Assembly: GCA_963773315.1 (NCBI GenBank)
Contig: CAVZAF010000003.1
Coordinates: 345,371-409,370 of the forward strand
Direction: 5' to 3'
DNA from: DATKAS01 sp963773315
Lineage (GTDB): Bacteria > Actinomycetota > Acidimicrobiia > Acidimicrobiales > DATKAS01
Length of the DNA stretch: 64,000 nt
Part shown: one piece after another, positions 7,067 through 16,124 of the stretch
Layout of the letters: each line of letters begins with the position of its first letter
How positions within the stretch are numbered: the stretch's first letter is position 1
The notes under the pieces: generated by a model
The model's database searches: none
Seen by the model: only the letters and a program-made list of their open reading frames with translations
Told to the model about the DNA's origin: nothing
Position numbers and translations under genes: made by a program

Positions 7067-8743
7067 GTGCAGCGCACGTTCGATGACCTCGGCACCCCGC
7101 TCTCGGAGGTCACGTTCTGCGTCGTCGACCTCGAGACGACCGGTGCCAGCGCCGCGCAGTGCGCGATCACCGAGGTCGGCGCGATCAAGATCCGCGGCGG
7201 CGAGTGCCTCGGCACGTTCCAAACGCTGGTGAACCCGGGCATGCCCATCCCGCCCGAGATCACCGTCCTCACCGGCATCACGCAGGCGATGGTGATCCCA
7301 GCCCCGCGCATCGAGTCCGTCCTGGCCGCGTTCGACGAGTTCAGCGCGGGCACGGTGATCGTGGGTCACAACGTGCGCTTCGACCTCGCCTTCCTCGCGG
7401 CCGCCCGCCGGGCGTGCGGATGGGCAGCGATGTCGAACCCCTGGGTCGACACGTGCGCGCTGGCCCGCCGGCTCGTGCGCGACGAGGTGCCGAACTGCCG
7501 GCTCTCGACGCTCGCAAGCCGTTTCCGGCTCTCGCATCAACCGTCCCACCGCGCGCTCGACGACGCGCTCGCGACCGCCGACCTTCTCCACCTGCTGCTC
7601 GAACGCGCCGCCGCCTACGGCGTGCTCGGCCTCGACGACCTGCTCGCGCTCCCCCGCATCAACGCGCACCCGCAGGCGGCGAAGCTGCGGCTCACCGATC
7701 GCCTCCCCCGACAGCCGGGCGTCTACCTGTTCAGAGATGCGGGCGGGCGGCCGCTGTACGTGGGCAAGGCCGCCAACCTGCGTCAGCGCGTGCGCTCGTA
7801 CTTCTCGAGCGACGATCGCCGCAAGATCGGCCAGCTGCTGCGCGAGACGCAGCAGATCGACCACATCCCGTGCACGGGCGCGCTCGACGCGGCGGTGCTC
7901 GAGCTGCGACTGATCCACCGGCTCCAGCCACGGTTCAACCGTCAAGGCAAGCAGTGGGGCAAGTACAGCTACGTGAAGCTCACGCTGAACGAGCGGTTCC
8001 CGCGCCTCGCGGTTGCGCGCACTGCCCGCGCCGACGGCGCGCGCTACATCGGTCCACTTCCGTCTGCAGCGGCAGCCAAGCGCGTGATCGAGGCGATCGA
8101 GACCGCGATGCCGTTGCGCCGTTGCAGCACGTCGCCGGGCAAGTGCGAGCGCACCGCGCCCTGCGCTCCCGCGCAGCTCGGCGTGTCGACGTGTCCGTGC
8201 TCGGGCGCGATCTCCGAAGCCGCCTACGGTCTCATCGTCGAGCGCACCGTGAAGGGGATCACGAGCGAGCCCGACGTGCTTCTCGAGCCGCTGCGGCAGC
8301 AGATGACCTCACTCGCCGACGCAGAGCGGTTCGAGGAAGCTGCCGACGTGCGCGATCGGGCCGAGGCGCTCGCCGGCGCCCTGCGAAGGCAACGACACGT
8401 CGAGCGGCTTCGCGATGCCGGCACGGTCGTCGTCGAGCGGCCCGGCCACTTCCGCGCCGAGGTGCACAACGGGGTGCTCGTGCGCTGCGCCCCGCTCGAT
8501 GCCGACCCGACCCTCGACGGGTTCGGCATGCCCGAGGCCCCACCGGCCAGCCCCGAGCCGAACCTCCCCCTTCGCGCCGACCTGGTCGACGAGATCGGCT
8601 GCATCGCACGCTGGCTCGATGCCGAAGCCGACCGGGTCAGGGTGGTGCATTGCGACACCGGGCTGGCCTCGGCTCTCCCCCGCATCCCTTCGCTCGTGGC
8701 CAGGTCACCAAACCGAGACCACGGCTTCGACCGCGCTCGATAG
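7067..8743 (+). CDS. DEDD 3'-5' exonuclease fused to GIY-YIG (UvrC/Cho-like) nuclease
   Basis: 558 residues. The N-terminal ~170 residues are a DnaQ-like DEDDh exonuclease: FCVVDLETTGAS (ExoI), VGHNVRFDLAFL (ExoII) and SHRALDDALATADL (ExoIII). Residues ~205-290 carry a GIY-YIG domain (QPGVYLFRDAGGRPLYVGKA, then NLRQRVRSYF). The later part includes a UvrB/UvrC-like motif (LADAERFEEAADVRDRAEAL). Such fusions are thought to act in nucleotide excision repair alongside UvrC, as Cho does. The GTG start follows two LexA boxes and places the exonuclease motif at the usual distance; earlier in-frame starts would run through those boxes. Complete. Confidence 0.9.
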   Translation: MQRTFDDLGTPLSEVTFCVVDLETTGASAAQCAITEVGAIKIRGGECLGTFQTLVNPGMPIPPEITVLTGITQAMVIPAPRIESVLAAFDEFSAGTVIVGHNVRFDLAFLAAARRACGWAAMSNPWVDTCALARRLVRDEVPNCRLSTLASRFRLSHQPSHRALDDALATADLLHLLLERAAAYGVLGLDDLLALPRINAHPQAAKLRLTDRLPRQPGVYLFRDAGGRPLYVGKAANLRQRVRSYFSSDDRRKIGQLLRETQQIDHIPCTGALDAAVLELRLIHRLQPRFNRQGKQWGKYSYVKLTLNERFPRLAVARTARADGARYIGPLPSAAAAKRVIEAIETAMPLRRCSTSPGKCERTAPCAPAQLGVSTCPCSGAISEAAYGLIVERTVKGITSEPDVLLEPLRQQMTSLADAERFEEAADVRDRAEALAGALRRQRHVERLRDAGTVVVERPGHFRAEVHNGVLVRCAPLDADPTLDGFGMPEAPPASPEPNLPLRADLVDEIGCIARWLDAEADRVRVVHCDTGLASALPRIPSLVARSPNRDHGFDRAR

Positions 8744-8747
8744 CCTC

Positions 8748-9323
8748 GTGTCCGTGGGACCGGTGCTCCTCCTCTGGGTCTTCGCGGCGGCGTGCGTCGC
8801 GACCACCGTTTGGTTCGTCCATCGCATCCGGGTGTCGAACCGCGTCGGTGTCCGAGGCCGAGGCACCGCTCCGATGCGCTGGCTGTTCGACCCGTGCTGG
8901 GCGGCTCGCTTGCATCGCCGACTTCGGCGCGTCGTCGCATCGGTGCGTCCCTGGATGCCACGGCGTTCGCGACGTCACGACGATCCGCCGGCGATCGCAG
9001 TTCTCGCACGCGACGTCGAGCTACACGCCGTCGCCCTCGACCGCGACCTCGTCATGGCGGCACGCGCGCCGAAGTCGCACCGCCGCCTCATGCTCGTCGA
9101 CCTCACCGAGCAGGTGATCTCGCTCGAGTCGCTGGCGGCCCGCGTCGTCACGCTCGGCTCCGCGCAGCAACAGCTCACCGAGCCGACGCGCGAGGCGATC
9201 GAGCGGATGAACGCACAGCTCGACGCGCTCGAAGAGGCCCACGACGAGATCGCGCGTCTCGAAGCCCAGCTCGGCCTCGACAACCATCAGTCGCTCCCCC
9301 CGACCGGCACCGACCTCCCCTAG
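8748..9323 (+). CDS. Membrane-anchored coiled-coil protein
   Basis: 191 residues beginning VSVGPVLLLWVFAAACVATT, a single N-terminal transmembrane helix, followed by an Arg-rich stretch (~25-75), a middle domain (VELHAVALDRDLVMAARAPK) and a C-terminal helical segment (MNAQLDALEEAHDEIARLEA). It starts 4 bp after the exonuclease stop and may be in the same SOS-responsive transcript. I know no family for it. The last 149 bp overlap, on the opposite strand, the apparent C-terminal extension of the homoserine kinase frame. Confidence 0.65.
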   Translation: MSVGPVLLLWVFAAACVATTVWFVHRIRVSNRVGVRGRGTAPMRWLFDPCWAARLHRRLRRVVASVRPWMPRRSRRHDDPPAIAVLARDVELHAVALDRDLVMAARAPKSHRRLMLVDLTEQVISLESLAARVVTLGSAQQQLTEPTREAIERMNAQLDALEEAHDEIARLEAQLGLDNHQSLPPTGTDLP

Positions 9324-10137
9324 CTAGCTCGCGGTCGATCACCGCGCCTTCGTGGTCGAGGTTCAGCACTCGGGCCTGCCCCGACGACGGCAGTGCAGCC
9401 GCGACCGCCTTGGCCTTGCCCGGCGCCGCCATCGCGGCGATCGTCGGGCCCGATCCGGAGAGCCACGAGCACCAGGCGCCGGCCTCGACCGCGGCTTCCA
9501 TCGCTCGGCGGCTCTCGGGCGCGGCGGCGAGACGGATGTCCTGATGGAGCCGGTCTGCGGTCGCCGAGCGCAAGGCATCGACGTCGCCCGCAGCGATCGC
9601 GGCGACCAGAAGAGCGGTGCGGCCCACGTTGAACGTCGCGTCTGCGAGCGACACCGACGCGGGCAGCTTGCCCCGCGACTCCTCGGTCGACGTGCGCGCC
9701 GTGGGCACCCACACGACGATCGACGGCTCGAAACCGAGTGGCACGCGCACCGCACGCCCCCCCGAGACTGCGACGACGCCGCCGTAGAGCGATGCGGCGA
9801 CGTTGTCTTCGTGCCCCTCGAGCGCGGCCGCCTGCGCCAGCGTCTCCTCGGCGAGGCTGCTCACGTCGGCCGACGTTCGTTGCTGCGCGAGTGCCGCGAG
9901 CACACCCGCGACGCGCGCCGCGCCCGAGAAACCGAGTCCCCGTCCCATCGGGATCTGTGAGCGCACCGAGATCGGACCCTCGCCGCCCGCCGCGTTGAAT
10001 GCGACAAGCGTGGGATGTCCGTCGGCGAGGCCGTCGCCCTTCCCGAGCTTCACGTCGAGGTACATGCCGAGCGCGAGGCCGAGCGCGTCGAAGCCAGGAC
10101 CCATGTTCGCCGATGACGCAGGGACCCTGACCAGCAC
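9175..10137 (-). CDS. thrB: Homoserine kinase
   Basis: A GHMP kinase that phosphorylates homoserine in threonine biosynthesis. MLVRVPASSANMGPGFDALG is the family N-terminus, PMGRGLGFSGAARVAG (~85-100) the ATP-binding GHMP loop, and WLSGSGPTIAAMA (~230) the third motif. Normal enzymes end soon after the VIDRE segment (near 9,330). Here the frame continues ~50 Arg/Gly-rich residues, antisense to the coding end of the plus-strand neighbour, so the true stop may lie near 9,327 and be hidden by a one-base error. It is 34 bp downstream of the aminotransferase gene. Confidence 0.88.
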   Translation of the reverse strand: MLVRVPASSANMGPGFDALGLALGMYLDVKLGKGDGLADGHPTLVAFNAAGGEGPISVRSQIPMGRGLGFSGAARVAGVLAALAQQRTSADVSSLAEETLAQAAALEGHEDNVAASLYGGVVAVSGGRAVRVPLGFEPSIVVWVPTARTSTEESRGKLPASVSLADATFNVGRTALLVAAIAAGDVDALRSATADRLHQDIRLAAAPESRRAMEAAVEAGAWCSWLSGSGPTIAAMAAPGKAKAVAAALPSSGQARVLNLDHEGAVIDRELARGGRCRSGGATDGCRGRAGLRDARSRRGPLRARRAVRSSARSPRASAR

Positions 10138-10170
10138 GGAGGCGGAGGCTAGTGGTCGCCGCCTACCGCG

Positions 10171-11477
10171 CTATTCGTCGGTGCCCTCCTGGCCGGAAAG
10201 TCGCGTGAGCGCCTCGGCGATCACCGCCGCGCCCTCTTCGGCCTCTTCGAGTGAGATCGAGAGCGGCGGTGCGACGCGTAGGCAGTTGCCGTAGAGGCCG
10301 CCCTTGCCGACCAGCACACCTCCGGCCTTGCACGCTTCGAGGCACGCGGCGGCGCGGCGCGGGCTCGGCGTGTGCCCGTCCTCCTCGACGAGCTCGATGC
10401 CGATCATCAGGCCGCGGCCGCGCACCTCGGCGACCATCGCGTAGCGATCGGCCAACGGACGAAGCCGCTCGAGCAGGTACGAACCCACGCGCAGCGCGTT
10501 GCCCTGCAGGTCGTTGTCGAGCAGGTATTGGAGGTTCGCCATCGCGCCGAAGTGGCGAGCGGGTTGCCGCCGAACGTGGAAAGAGAGTTCGCCGGCATCG
10601 CATCCATCAGGTCTCCACGCGCGACGAGACCAGCGATCGCGAGACCGTTGCCGAGGCCCTTCGCGAACGTCAGCGCGTCGGGCACGACGCCGTGCGCTTC
10701 GTAGCCCCAGAAGTGCTCGCCAGTGCGGCCCCACCCGGTCTGCACCTCGTCGGAGATGAAGAGGATCTCGTACTCATCGAGCACCTTCTTCATCGCGCCG
10801 AAGAACCCGTCGGGCGGCACACAGAAGCCACCCACGCCCTGAATCGGCTCGGCGATCATCGTCGCGACGTCGCCGGAGGTGGTCGTCTCGATGACGTTGC
10901 GCAAGTCCTCGGCGCACGCCTCGACGAAGCCCGCGTCATCGAGGTTCCGGAACGGCGAGCGGAGCCGGTAGCCGTTGTGCACGTAGTGCACGCTGAACGG
11001 GCTGAGGCTGCTGGGCGACCACCCTCGGTTGCCCGTCACACCCATCGTCGCGAACGAGCGCCCGTGATAGCTGTTGCGCAAAGCGAGCACTTGGTTCGAC
11101 TTGCGGTAGGACGACGCGAGCAGCAATGCCGTCTCGTTCGCCTCCGAGCCGGAGTTGACGAAGAAGACCTTCGCGTCGGGGATGCCGGAGAGCCCCGCGA
11201 TCTTCTCGGCGAGCTCGACCATCGGCCGGATGAGATACAGCGTCGAGCTGTGCAGGAGCTTGCCGGCCTGCTCCCTGATCGCGTCGACGACCTCGGGCAC
11301 CGAGTGCCCCGTCATCGTGGTGAGGATCCCCCCGAACAGGTCGAGGTAGGTGCGGCCCTCGTGGTCGGTGACCCTGCACCCTGCGCCGCTGACGAGCTCG
11401 ATGGGCGACTCGTAGTAGAGCGTCAACCACGACGGCATCACCGCACGATGCCGCTTGAGCAGCTCCGGCTGACCCAT
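10171..11477 (-). CDS. Class III PLP-dependent aminotransferase (frameshifted)
   Basis: About 435 residues when reconstructed. The N-terminal part, MGQPELLKRHRAVMPSWLTL to ~10,560, contains VNSGSEANETA, the PLP-phosphate motif, NSYHGRSFATMG, and ISDEVQTGWGRTGEHFWG, with the Schiff-base lysine in DALTFAKGLGNGL. Near 10,550-10,560 the frame shifts after TFGGNPLA, and the rest (NLQYLLDNDLQGNALRVGSY to the stop at 10171) continues the same fold. The closest types are alanine-glyoxylate or 4-aminobutyrate aminotransferases; the substrate is unknown. A single-base error is more likely than decay because both halves are well conserved. Confidence 0.82.
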
Positions 11478-11528
11478 GGATCCCTCCTTGCCGCGCAGAC
11501 TCCGTCGCGCAGACCTTGCAGCGCAGAC

Positions 11529-12590
11529 CTACAGCGCAGCGCTCGAGACTGCCACGAGGCGGTCGAGCGCGGCACTGGCTTTGCCGTCATCGATCGACTT
11601 CGCCGCGATCGCGATGCCCTCGGCGACCGACACCGCGGTCCCGGCCGCCACGAGTGCTGCACCAGCGTTGAGCAGGACGACGTCGCGCGGCGGACCTGTC
11701 TCGCCGGCCAAGACGGCTCGGGCGATGGCCGCGTTCGTCGCGGGATCCCCGCCCCGAAGATCCTCGGCCTTCGCGAGCGGGATGCCGACGTCCTGCGGGT
11801 CGAGCACCCACGTGCGCATGTCCCCGTCGTCGAGCTCGTGCACCGTCGAAGTCGTCGTCGTGGTGAGCTCGTCGAGGCCGTCGTGCCCGTGCACGAGCAG
11901 CACGTGCTTCGAACCGCGTGCAGCGAGCACCCCCAACATGAGATCGGCCATCGAAGGGTCGCTCACGCCGACGAGCTGCCTTCGTGCGCGCGCCGGGTTC
12001 GCCAGGGGCCCGAGGAAGTTGAACGTGGTCGGGATCGCGAGCTCGCGACGCGCGGGCCCGGCGTGACGGAGCGCGGGATGGAAGCGCGGCGCGAAGCAGA
12101 ACCCGATGCCGGCCTCCTCGATGCAACGCGCGACGCCCGCGGCATCGAGCTCGAGCGCGACGCCGAGCGCTTCGAGGAGGTCCGCGGCACCGCACGAAGA
12201 CGACGCGGCGCGGTTGCCGTGCTTGCACACTGGCACGCCCGTGCCGGCGACGACGAGCGCGGACAGCGTCGACACGTTGATCGTATGACTGCGATCGCCG
12301 CCGGTGCCCACGACGTCGACGAGCTGCTCGTGCACCGCTGGCGACACCTCGACGATCGCCGCGACCGCGAGCATCGCGTCGAGGAACCCGTTGAGCTCTT
12401 CGACGGTCTCGCCCTTCATGCGCAGCGCGACGACGAAGCCGGCGATCTGCGCGGGCGTCGCGGCTCCTTCGAGGATCTCGGCCATCGCGGCCCTCGCCTC
12501 GTCTTGGGTCAGGTCACCGTGACCCGCGAGCCGGCCGAGCACCGTCCGCCATCCCCCAAGCGCCTCGAGGCTCGGCGGCTGCTCCCCCAC
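11529..12590 (-). CDS. trpD: Anthranilate phosphoribosyltransferase
   Basis: 353 residues, the normal TrpD length. It joins anthranilate and PRPP in tryptophan biosynthesis. Motifs: VVGTGGDRSHTINVST (~92-107, PRPP-binding glycine loop), CKHGNRAASSSCGAADLLEA (~120-139) and FNFLGPLANPARA (~190). The N-terminal helical domain (LTQDEARAAMAEILEGAATP) is present. It sits between the WhiB gene and the aminotransferase on the same strand, 40 and 51 bp away. No other trp gene is nearby. Confidence 0.95.
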   Translation of the reverse strand: MGEQPPSLEALGGWRTVLGRLAGHGDLTQDEARAAMAEILEGAATPAQIAGFVVALRMKGETVEELNGFLDAMLAVAAIVEVSPAVHEQLVDVVGTGGDRSHTINVSTLSALVVAGTGVPVCKHGNRAASSSCGAADLLEALGVALELDAAGVARCIEEAGIGFCFAPRFHPALRHAGPARRELAIPTTFNFLGPLANPARARRQLVGVSDPSMADLMLGVLAARGSKHVLLVHGHDGLDELTTTTTSTVHELDDGDMRTWVLDPQDVGIPLAKAEDLRGGDPATNAAIARAVLAGETGPPRDVVLLNAGAALVAAGTAVSVAEGIAIAAKSIDDGKASAALDRLVAVSSAAL

Positions 12591-12630
12591 GAGCGGTCTC
12601 CCCAGTGCAGTTCGGTCGGATGCGGTTCGG

Positions 12631-12867
12631 TCAGGCCGTGCGGCGGCGCTGGCGGACGATCCGCCTTCGCTCCCGCTCGGTGGCGCCGCCCCAGATGCCT
12701 TCCTTCTCGCGATGTGTGATCGCGTGCTCGAGGCAGGACTGTCGGACGGTGCAGTCGGCGCAGATGCTCTTCGCGGTCGCTTCCTCTTCTTCGCTGACGG
12801 GGTAGAAGACCTCGGGATCGAGACCGCGGCAGGCGGCCTGATCGCGCCATGACGACGAGTTGCTCAA
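12631..12867 (-). CDS. WhiB-family iron-sulfur transcriptional regulator
   Basis: 78 residues from TTG 12867 (LSNSSSWRDQAACRGLDPEV). The four cluster cysteines are in AACRG and CADCTVRQSC, and the family GIWGG turn is followed by ATERERRRIVRQRRR, the basic DNA-binding tail. WhiB-like proteins bind a [4Fe-4S] cluster and pair with the sigma factor's region 4. The length and tail resemble the WhiB2/WblE group; subgroup assignment is tentative. A longer ATG reading to 12969 would add a Pro-rich segment not normal for the family, and a GGAAG box precedes the TTG. Confidence 0.88.
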   Translation of the reverse strand: MSNSSSWRDQAACRGLDPEVFYPVSEEEEATAKSICADCTVRQSCLEHAITHREKEGIWGGATERERRRIVRQRRRTA

Positions 12868-13041
12868 GAGGGGTTCTCTTCCGGAGGGGTCCGAAGGGGC
12901 CGGGTTTGCAGGCTCCCGAGGGAGCCGAATCTCATGGTAGGGGCGGATTTCCGCTTGCGGCCAACCCAAACTGTCAGGGCCGGAGGTCGGAAAGCAACGC
13001 GGCCCTCGTCGCGCCCGGGAGGGCCCGCCGCGACGCGCGAG

Positions 13042-13448
<407 letters not shown>

Positions 13449-13461
<13 letters not shown>

Positions 13462-14456
13462 TGGTGTTGTCCTTCCTCGACACCGAACGCGGCGAACGCC
13501 CTCGGGATCGTTGCCGCGGCATACGCGTCGACATGCGCAGTGCGCTCGCTGTCGGGTGCGCCGCCCATCCAGATCGGCGCCCTGACCGCAAGCGCGACGC
13601 CCAGGGCATGTGCACGGCCGAATGCCTCGACGTCGAGCCCGAGTCGGTCACGGTACCGGCCGAGCCAGACATTGCGACGTTGCCGGTATGCAGCGGGGGG
13701 AACGCCGAGGACGAGCAGCCACGCGAGGTCGAGGGCACCGTTCCGCGCGGACGCGAGCTGCCAGTCGACGAAGGCCGGCTCGGCGCCACGCTCCAGGAAC
13801 ATGAGGTTCGGCGGACCGGGGTCACCGTGACACAGGGTCGCGGGCAGGGCGGCCGCGGCGGTCATGAGCGCCGCCAGGTTCGCGGTGACGAGCTCGGCGG
13901 ACTGCACGTCGTCGTCGGTCAGCGCGTCGCGGTGACGATCGACGAAGCGCGGGAGACGGCTTTCGAGGTTCTGCTGCCACCGTCGCGCTTCTTCGTCGGA
14001 GACTCGCCACAGCCAGTCGAGCCGGCCGAGCTCCTCGCTCCCCTGCCACTCACCGTGCATCCCGACGAGCGCATCGATCACCGCGTCGACGCGGCCATCG
14101 CTCAGCCCGTCCGCGAACGTGGCCGCGGCCGCGGGCGCGAGGTCTTCGATCACGAGCAGGTCGTCCGATGCGAAGAAGCACCGAGGCGTGCGCACCGACA
14201 GCCGCGGCGCGAGCTCCCGGTAGAAGTGGGCCTCCCGCGCGTACATGCCGAGGGCGCGCTGGCGCTCCCTCACCGCCTCGTCGACCGCCGGGCGTTTCGC
14301 CACCAGCGTCGAGCCGTCGTGGAGGCGCAGCCGCACGAGATCGCCCGAGACGCCGCCGCCATCCAACGGCTCGACGCCCACCGAATGCACCGGTCGCCCC
14401 AACACCTCACTGAGCCACGGCGCACTGAGCACGGCTGGTGATTCCGCCGCCTCCAC
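13449..14456 (-). CDS. Aminoglycoside-phosphotransferase-like kinase
   Basis: 335 residues of the APH/ChoK fold. The N-lobe shows LVRLRLHDGSTLVAKRP with the ATP lysine, LVIEDLAP is the hinge, and the catalytic loop LCHGDPGPPNLMFLERG (~212-228) is followed by AFVDWQLASARNGALDLAWL carrying the metal-binding DW motif. The substrate is unknown; antibiotic resistance should not be inferred, since the family includes many small-molecule kinases. The C-terminus overlaps rubrerythrin by 13 bp. It is divergent from glpD with only 24 bp between the starts. Confidence 0.85.
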
Positions 14457-14480
14457 GCGCCGATCCTAGGATGGCCTCCG

Positions 14481-16124
14481 ATGTCGCTCCCCCCGTTCGA
14501 TCGCCCAACGGCACTCGCGCGTCTGGGCGACGAGCACTTCGACGTGTTGGTGGTCGGCGGAGGCATCACGGGCGTCGGCGTGGCCCTCGATGCGGCCACT
14601 CGTGGGCTCCGCACCGCTCTCGTCGAGCGCCACGACTACGCGTCCGGCACGTCGTCGAAGTCGTCCAAGCTCGTGCACGGCGGGCTGCGCTACCTGCAGC
14701 AGAAGGAGTATCGGCTCGTCTACGAGGCGCTCGCCGAGCGGCAGCGTCTGCGCAAGACGGCCCCCCATCTCGTGCGCGTGCTCCCGTTCCTCATCCCGAT
14801 CTTCTCGCGTGACGGGCTGATCAACCCGAAGGTCGCTCGAGCCCTCGGGTCGGCGATGTGGATGTACGACCTCACCGGCGGCATCCGCATCGGCAAGCTG
14901 CACGAGCGGCTCAGCAAGGCCGAGGCGCTGGCCCACATGCCGACGATGCCGGCCGATCGGCTTGCGTCTGCCTACCTGTACTACGACGCGCAAGCCGACG
15001 ACGCCCGGCTGACGCTCACGATCGCTCGTACGGCGGCATCGCACGGTGCCGCTGTCGCGAACTACACCACCGTGAAGCGGTTGCTGAAGGACGCCGATGG
15101 AAAGGTCGTCGGCGCAGTCGTCGCCGCCGACGGGAACGAGATCGAGGTGCGCGCCAAGTCGGTCGTGAACGCGACCGGCGTCTGGTCCGACGAGCTGCGG
15201 GCACTGGACGAGGGAGTGCATCCCCGATCGATCCGACCGGCGAAGGGCGTCCACATCACAGTGCCCTGGCACAAGACGCAGAACGACATCGCTGCGGTCA
15301 TCCCCGTGCCGAAGGATCGTCGGTCGCTGTTCGTCGTCCCCTGGGGTGACCTCGCCTACGTCGGCACCACCGACACCGACTACGACGGCCCGCTCGACGA
15401 TCCACAGTGCACGAGCAACGACATCGACTACGTGCTGCGCGCGCTGAACGCATCGGTCACGACCGGCGTGACGCGCACCGACATCCTCGGCACGTGGGCA
15501 GGGCTGCGTCCGCTCGTGAAGGACGCGACCAGCGAACGCACCGCGGACCTCTCACGACGGCACACGGTGCAACGGTCCGCGAGTGGGGTCATCAGCATCA
15601 TGGGCGGGAAGCTCACGACGTACCGACGGATGGCGGCCGACACCGTGGACGAGGTCGCTCAGGAGCTCGACATCCATCGCCGCAGCTCCACGAAGCACGT
15701 CGTGCTCCTCGGTGGTGATGGCTTCGACGCCGACCGACCTCGCGACGGGCTCGATGCGCACCTCGCCTCGCGCTACGGCACGGAGGCCGACAGCGTCGCG
15801 TTGCTCGCCGCGAGCGATCCCGACCTCGCGCGCCCAATGGTGCCGGGGCTGCCCTACGTCCGGGCCGAGGCGGTGCACGCCGCTCGTCACGAGATGGCAC
15901 GCACGCTCGACGACATCCTGAGCCGGCGGACCCGCGCTCGTTTGCTGGGTCGCGACGACGCAGCACGCATCGCCGACGACGTGGCGGCCCTCGTCGCTCC
16001 CGAGCTCGGCTGGTCCGACGCCGACCGCGAGCGCGAGGTTGCCGCGTTCCGTGACGCCGTCGCGCTCGAGCGCACCTCGGCGGCGCTGCCCGAGACCGCG
16101 CTCGACGCCACGATCGGCGCATGA
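14481..16124 (+). CDS. glpD: Aerobic glycerol-3-phosphate dehydrogenase
   Basis: 547 residues. It oxidises sn-glycerol-3-phosphate to dihydroxyacetone phosphate with FAD and passes electrons to quinones at the membrane. FDVLVVGGGITGVGVALDAA (~17-36) is the FAD-binding Rossmann motif; KSSKLVHGGLRYL (~60-72) and RPAKGVHITVP are GlpD signatures; the C-terminal DAO_C helical domain follows MGGKLTTYRRMA. Its stop overlaps the next gene (ATGA), opening an operon with an alkyl-DHAP-synthase-like enzyme and a glycerol kinase-like enzyme. Confidence 0.94.
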   Translation: MSLPPFDRPTALARLGDEHFDVLVVGGGITGVGVALDAATRGLRTALVERHDYASGTSSKSSKLVHGGLRYLQQKEYRLVYEALAERQRLRKTAPHLVRVLPFLIPIFSRDGLINPKVARALGSAMWMYDLTGGIRIGKLHERLSKAEALAHMPTMPADRLASAYLYYDAQADDARLTLTIARTAASHGAAVANYTTVKRLLKDADGKVVGAVVAADGNEIEVRAKSVVNATGVWSDELRALDEGVHPRSIRPAKGVHITVPWHKTQNDIAAVIPVPKDRRSLFVVPWGDLAYVGTTDTDYDGPLDDPQCTSNDIDYVLRALNASVTTGVTRTDILGTWAGLRPLVKDATSERTADLSRRHTVQRSASGVISIMGGKLTTYRRMAADTVDEVAQELDIHRRSSTKHVVLLGGDGFDADRPRDGLDAHLASRYGTEADSVALLAASDPDLARPMVPGLPYVRAEAVHAARHEMARTLDDILSRRTRARLLGRDDAARIADDVAALVAPELGWSDADREREVAAFRDAVALERTSAALPETALDATIGA

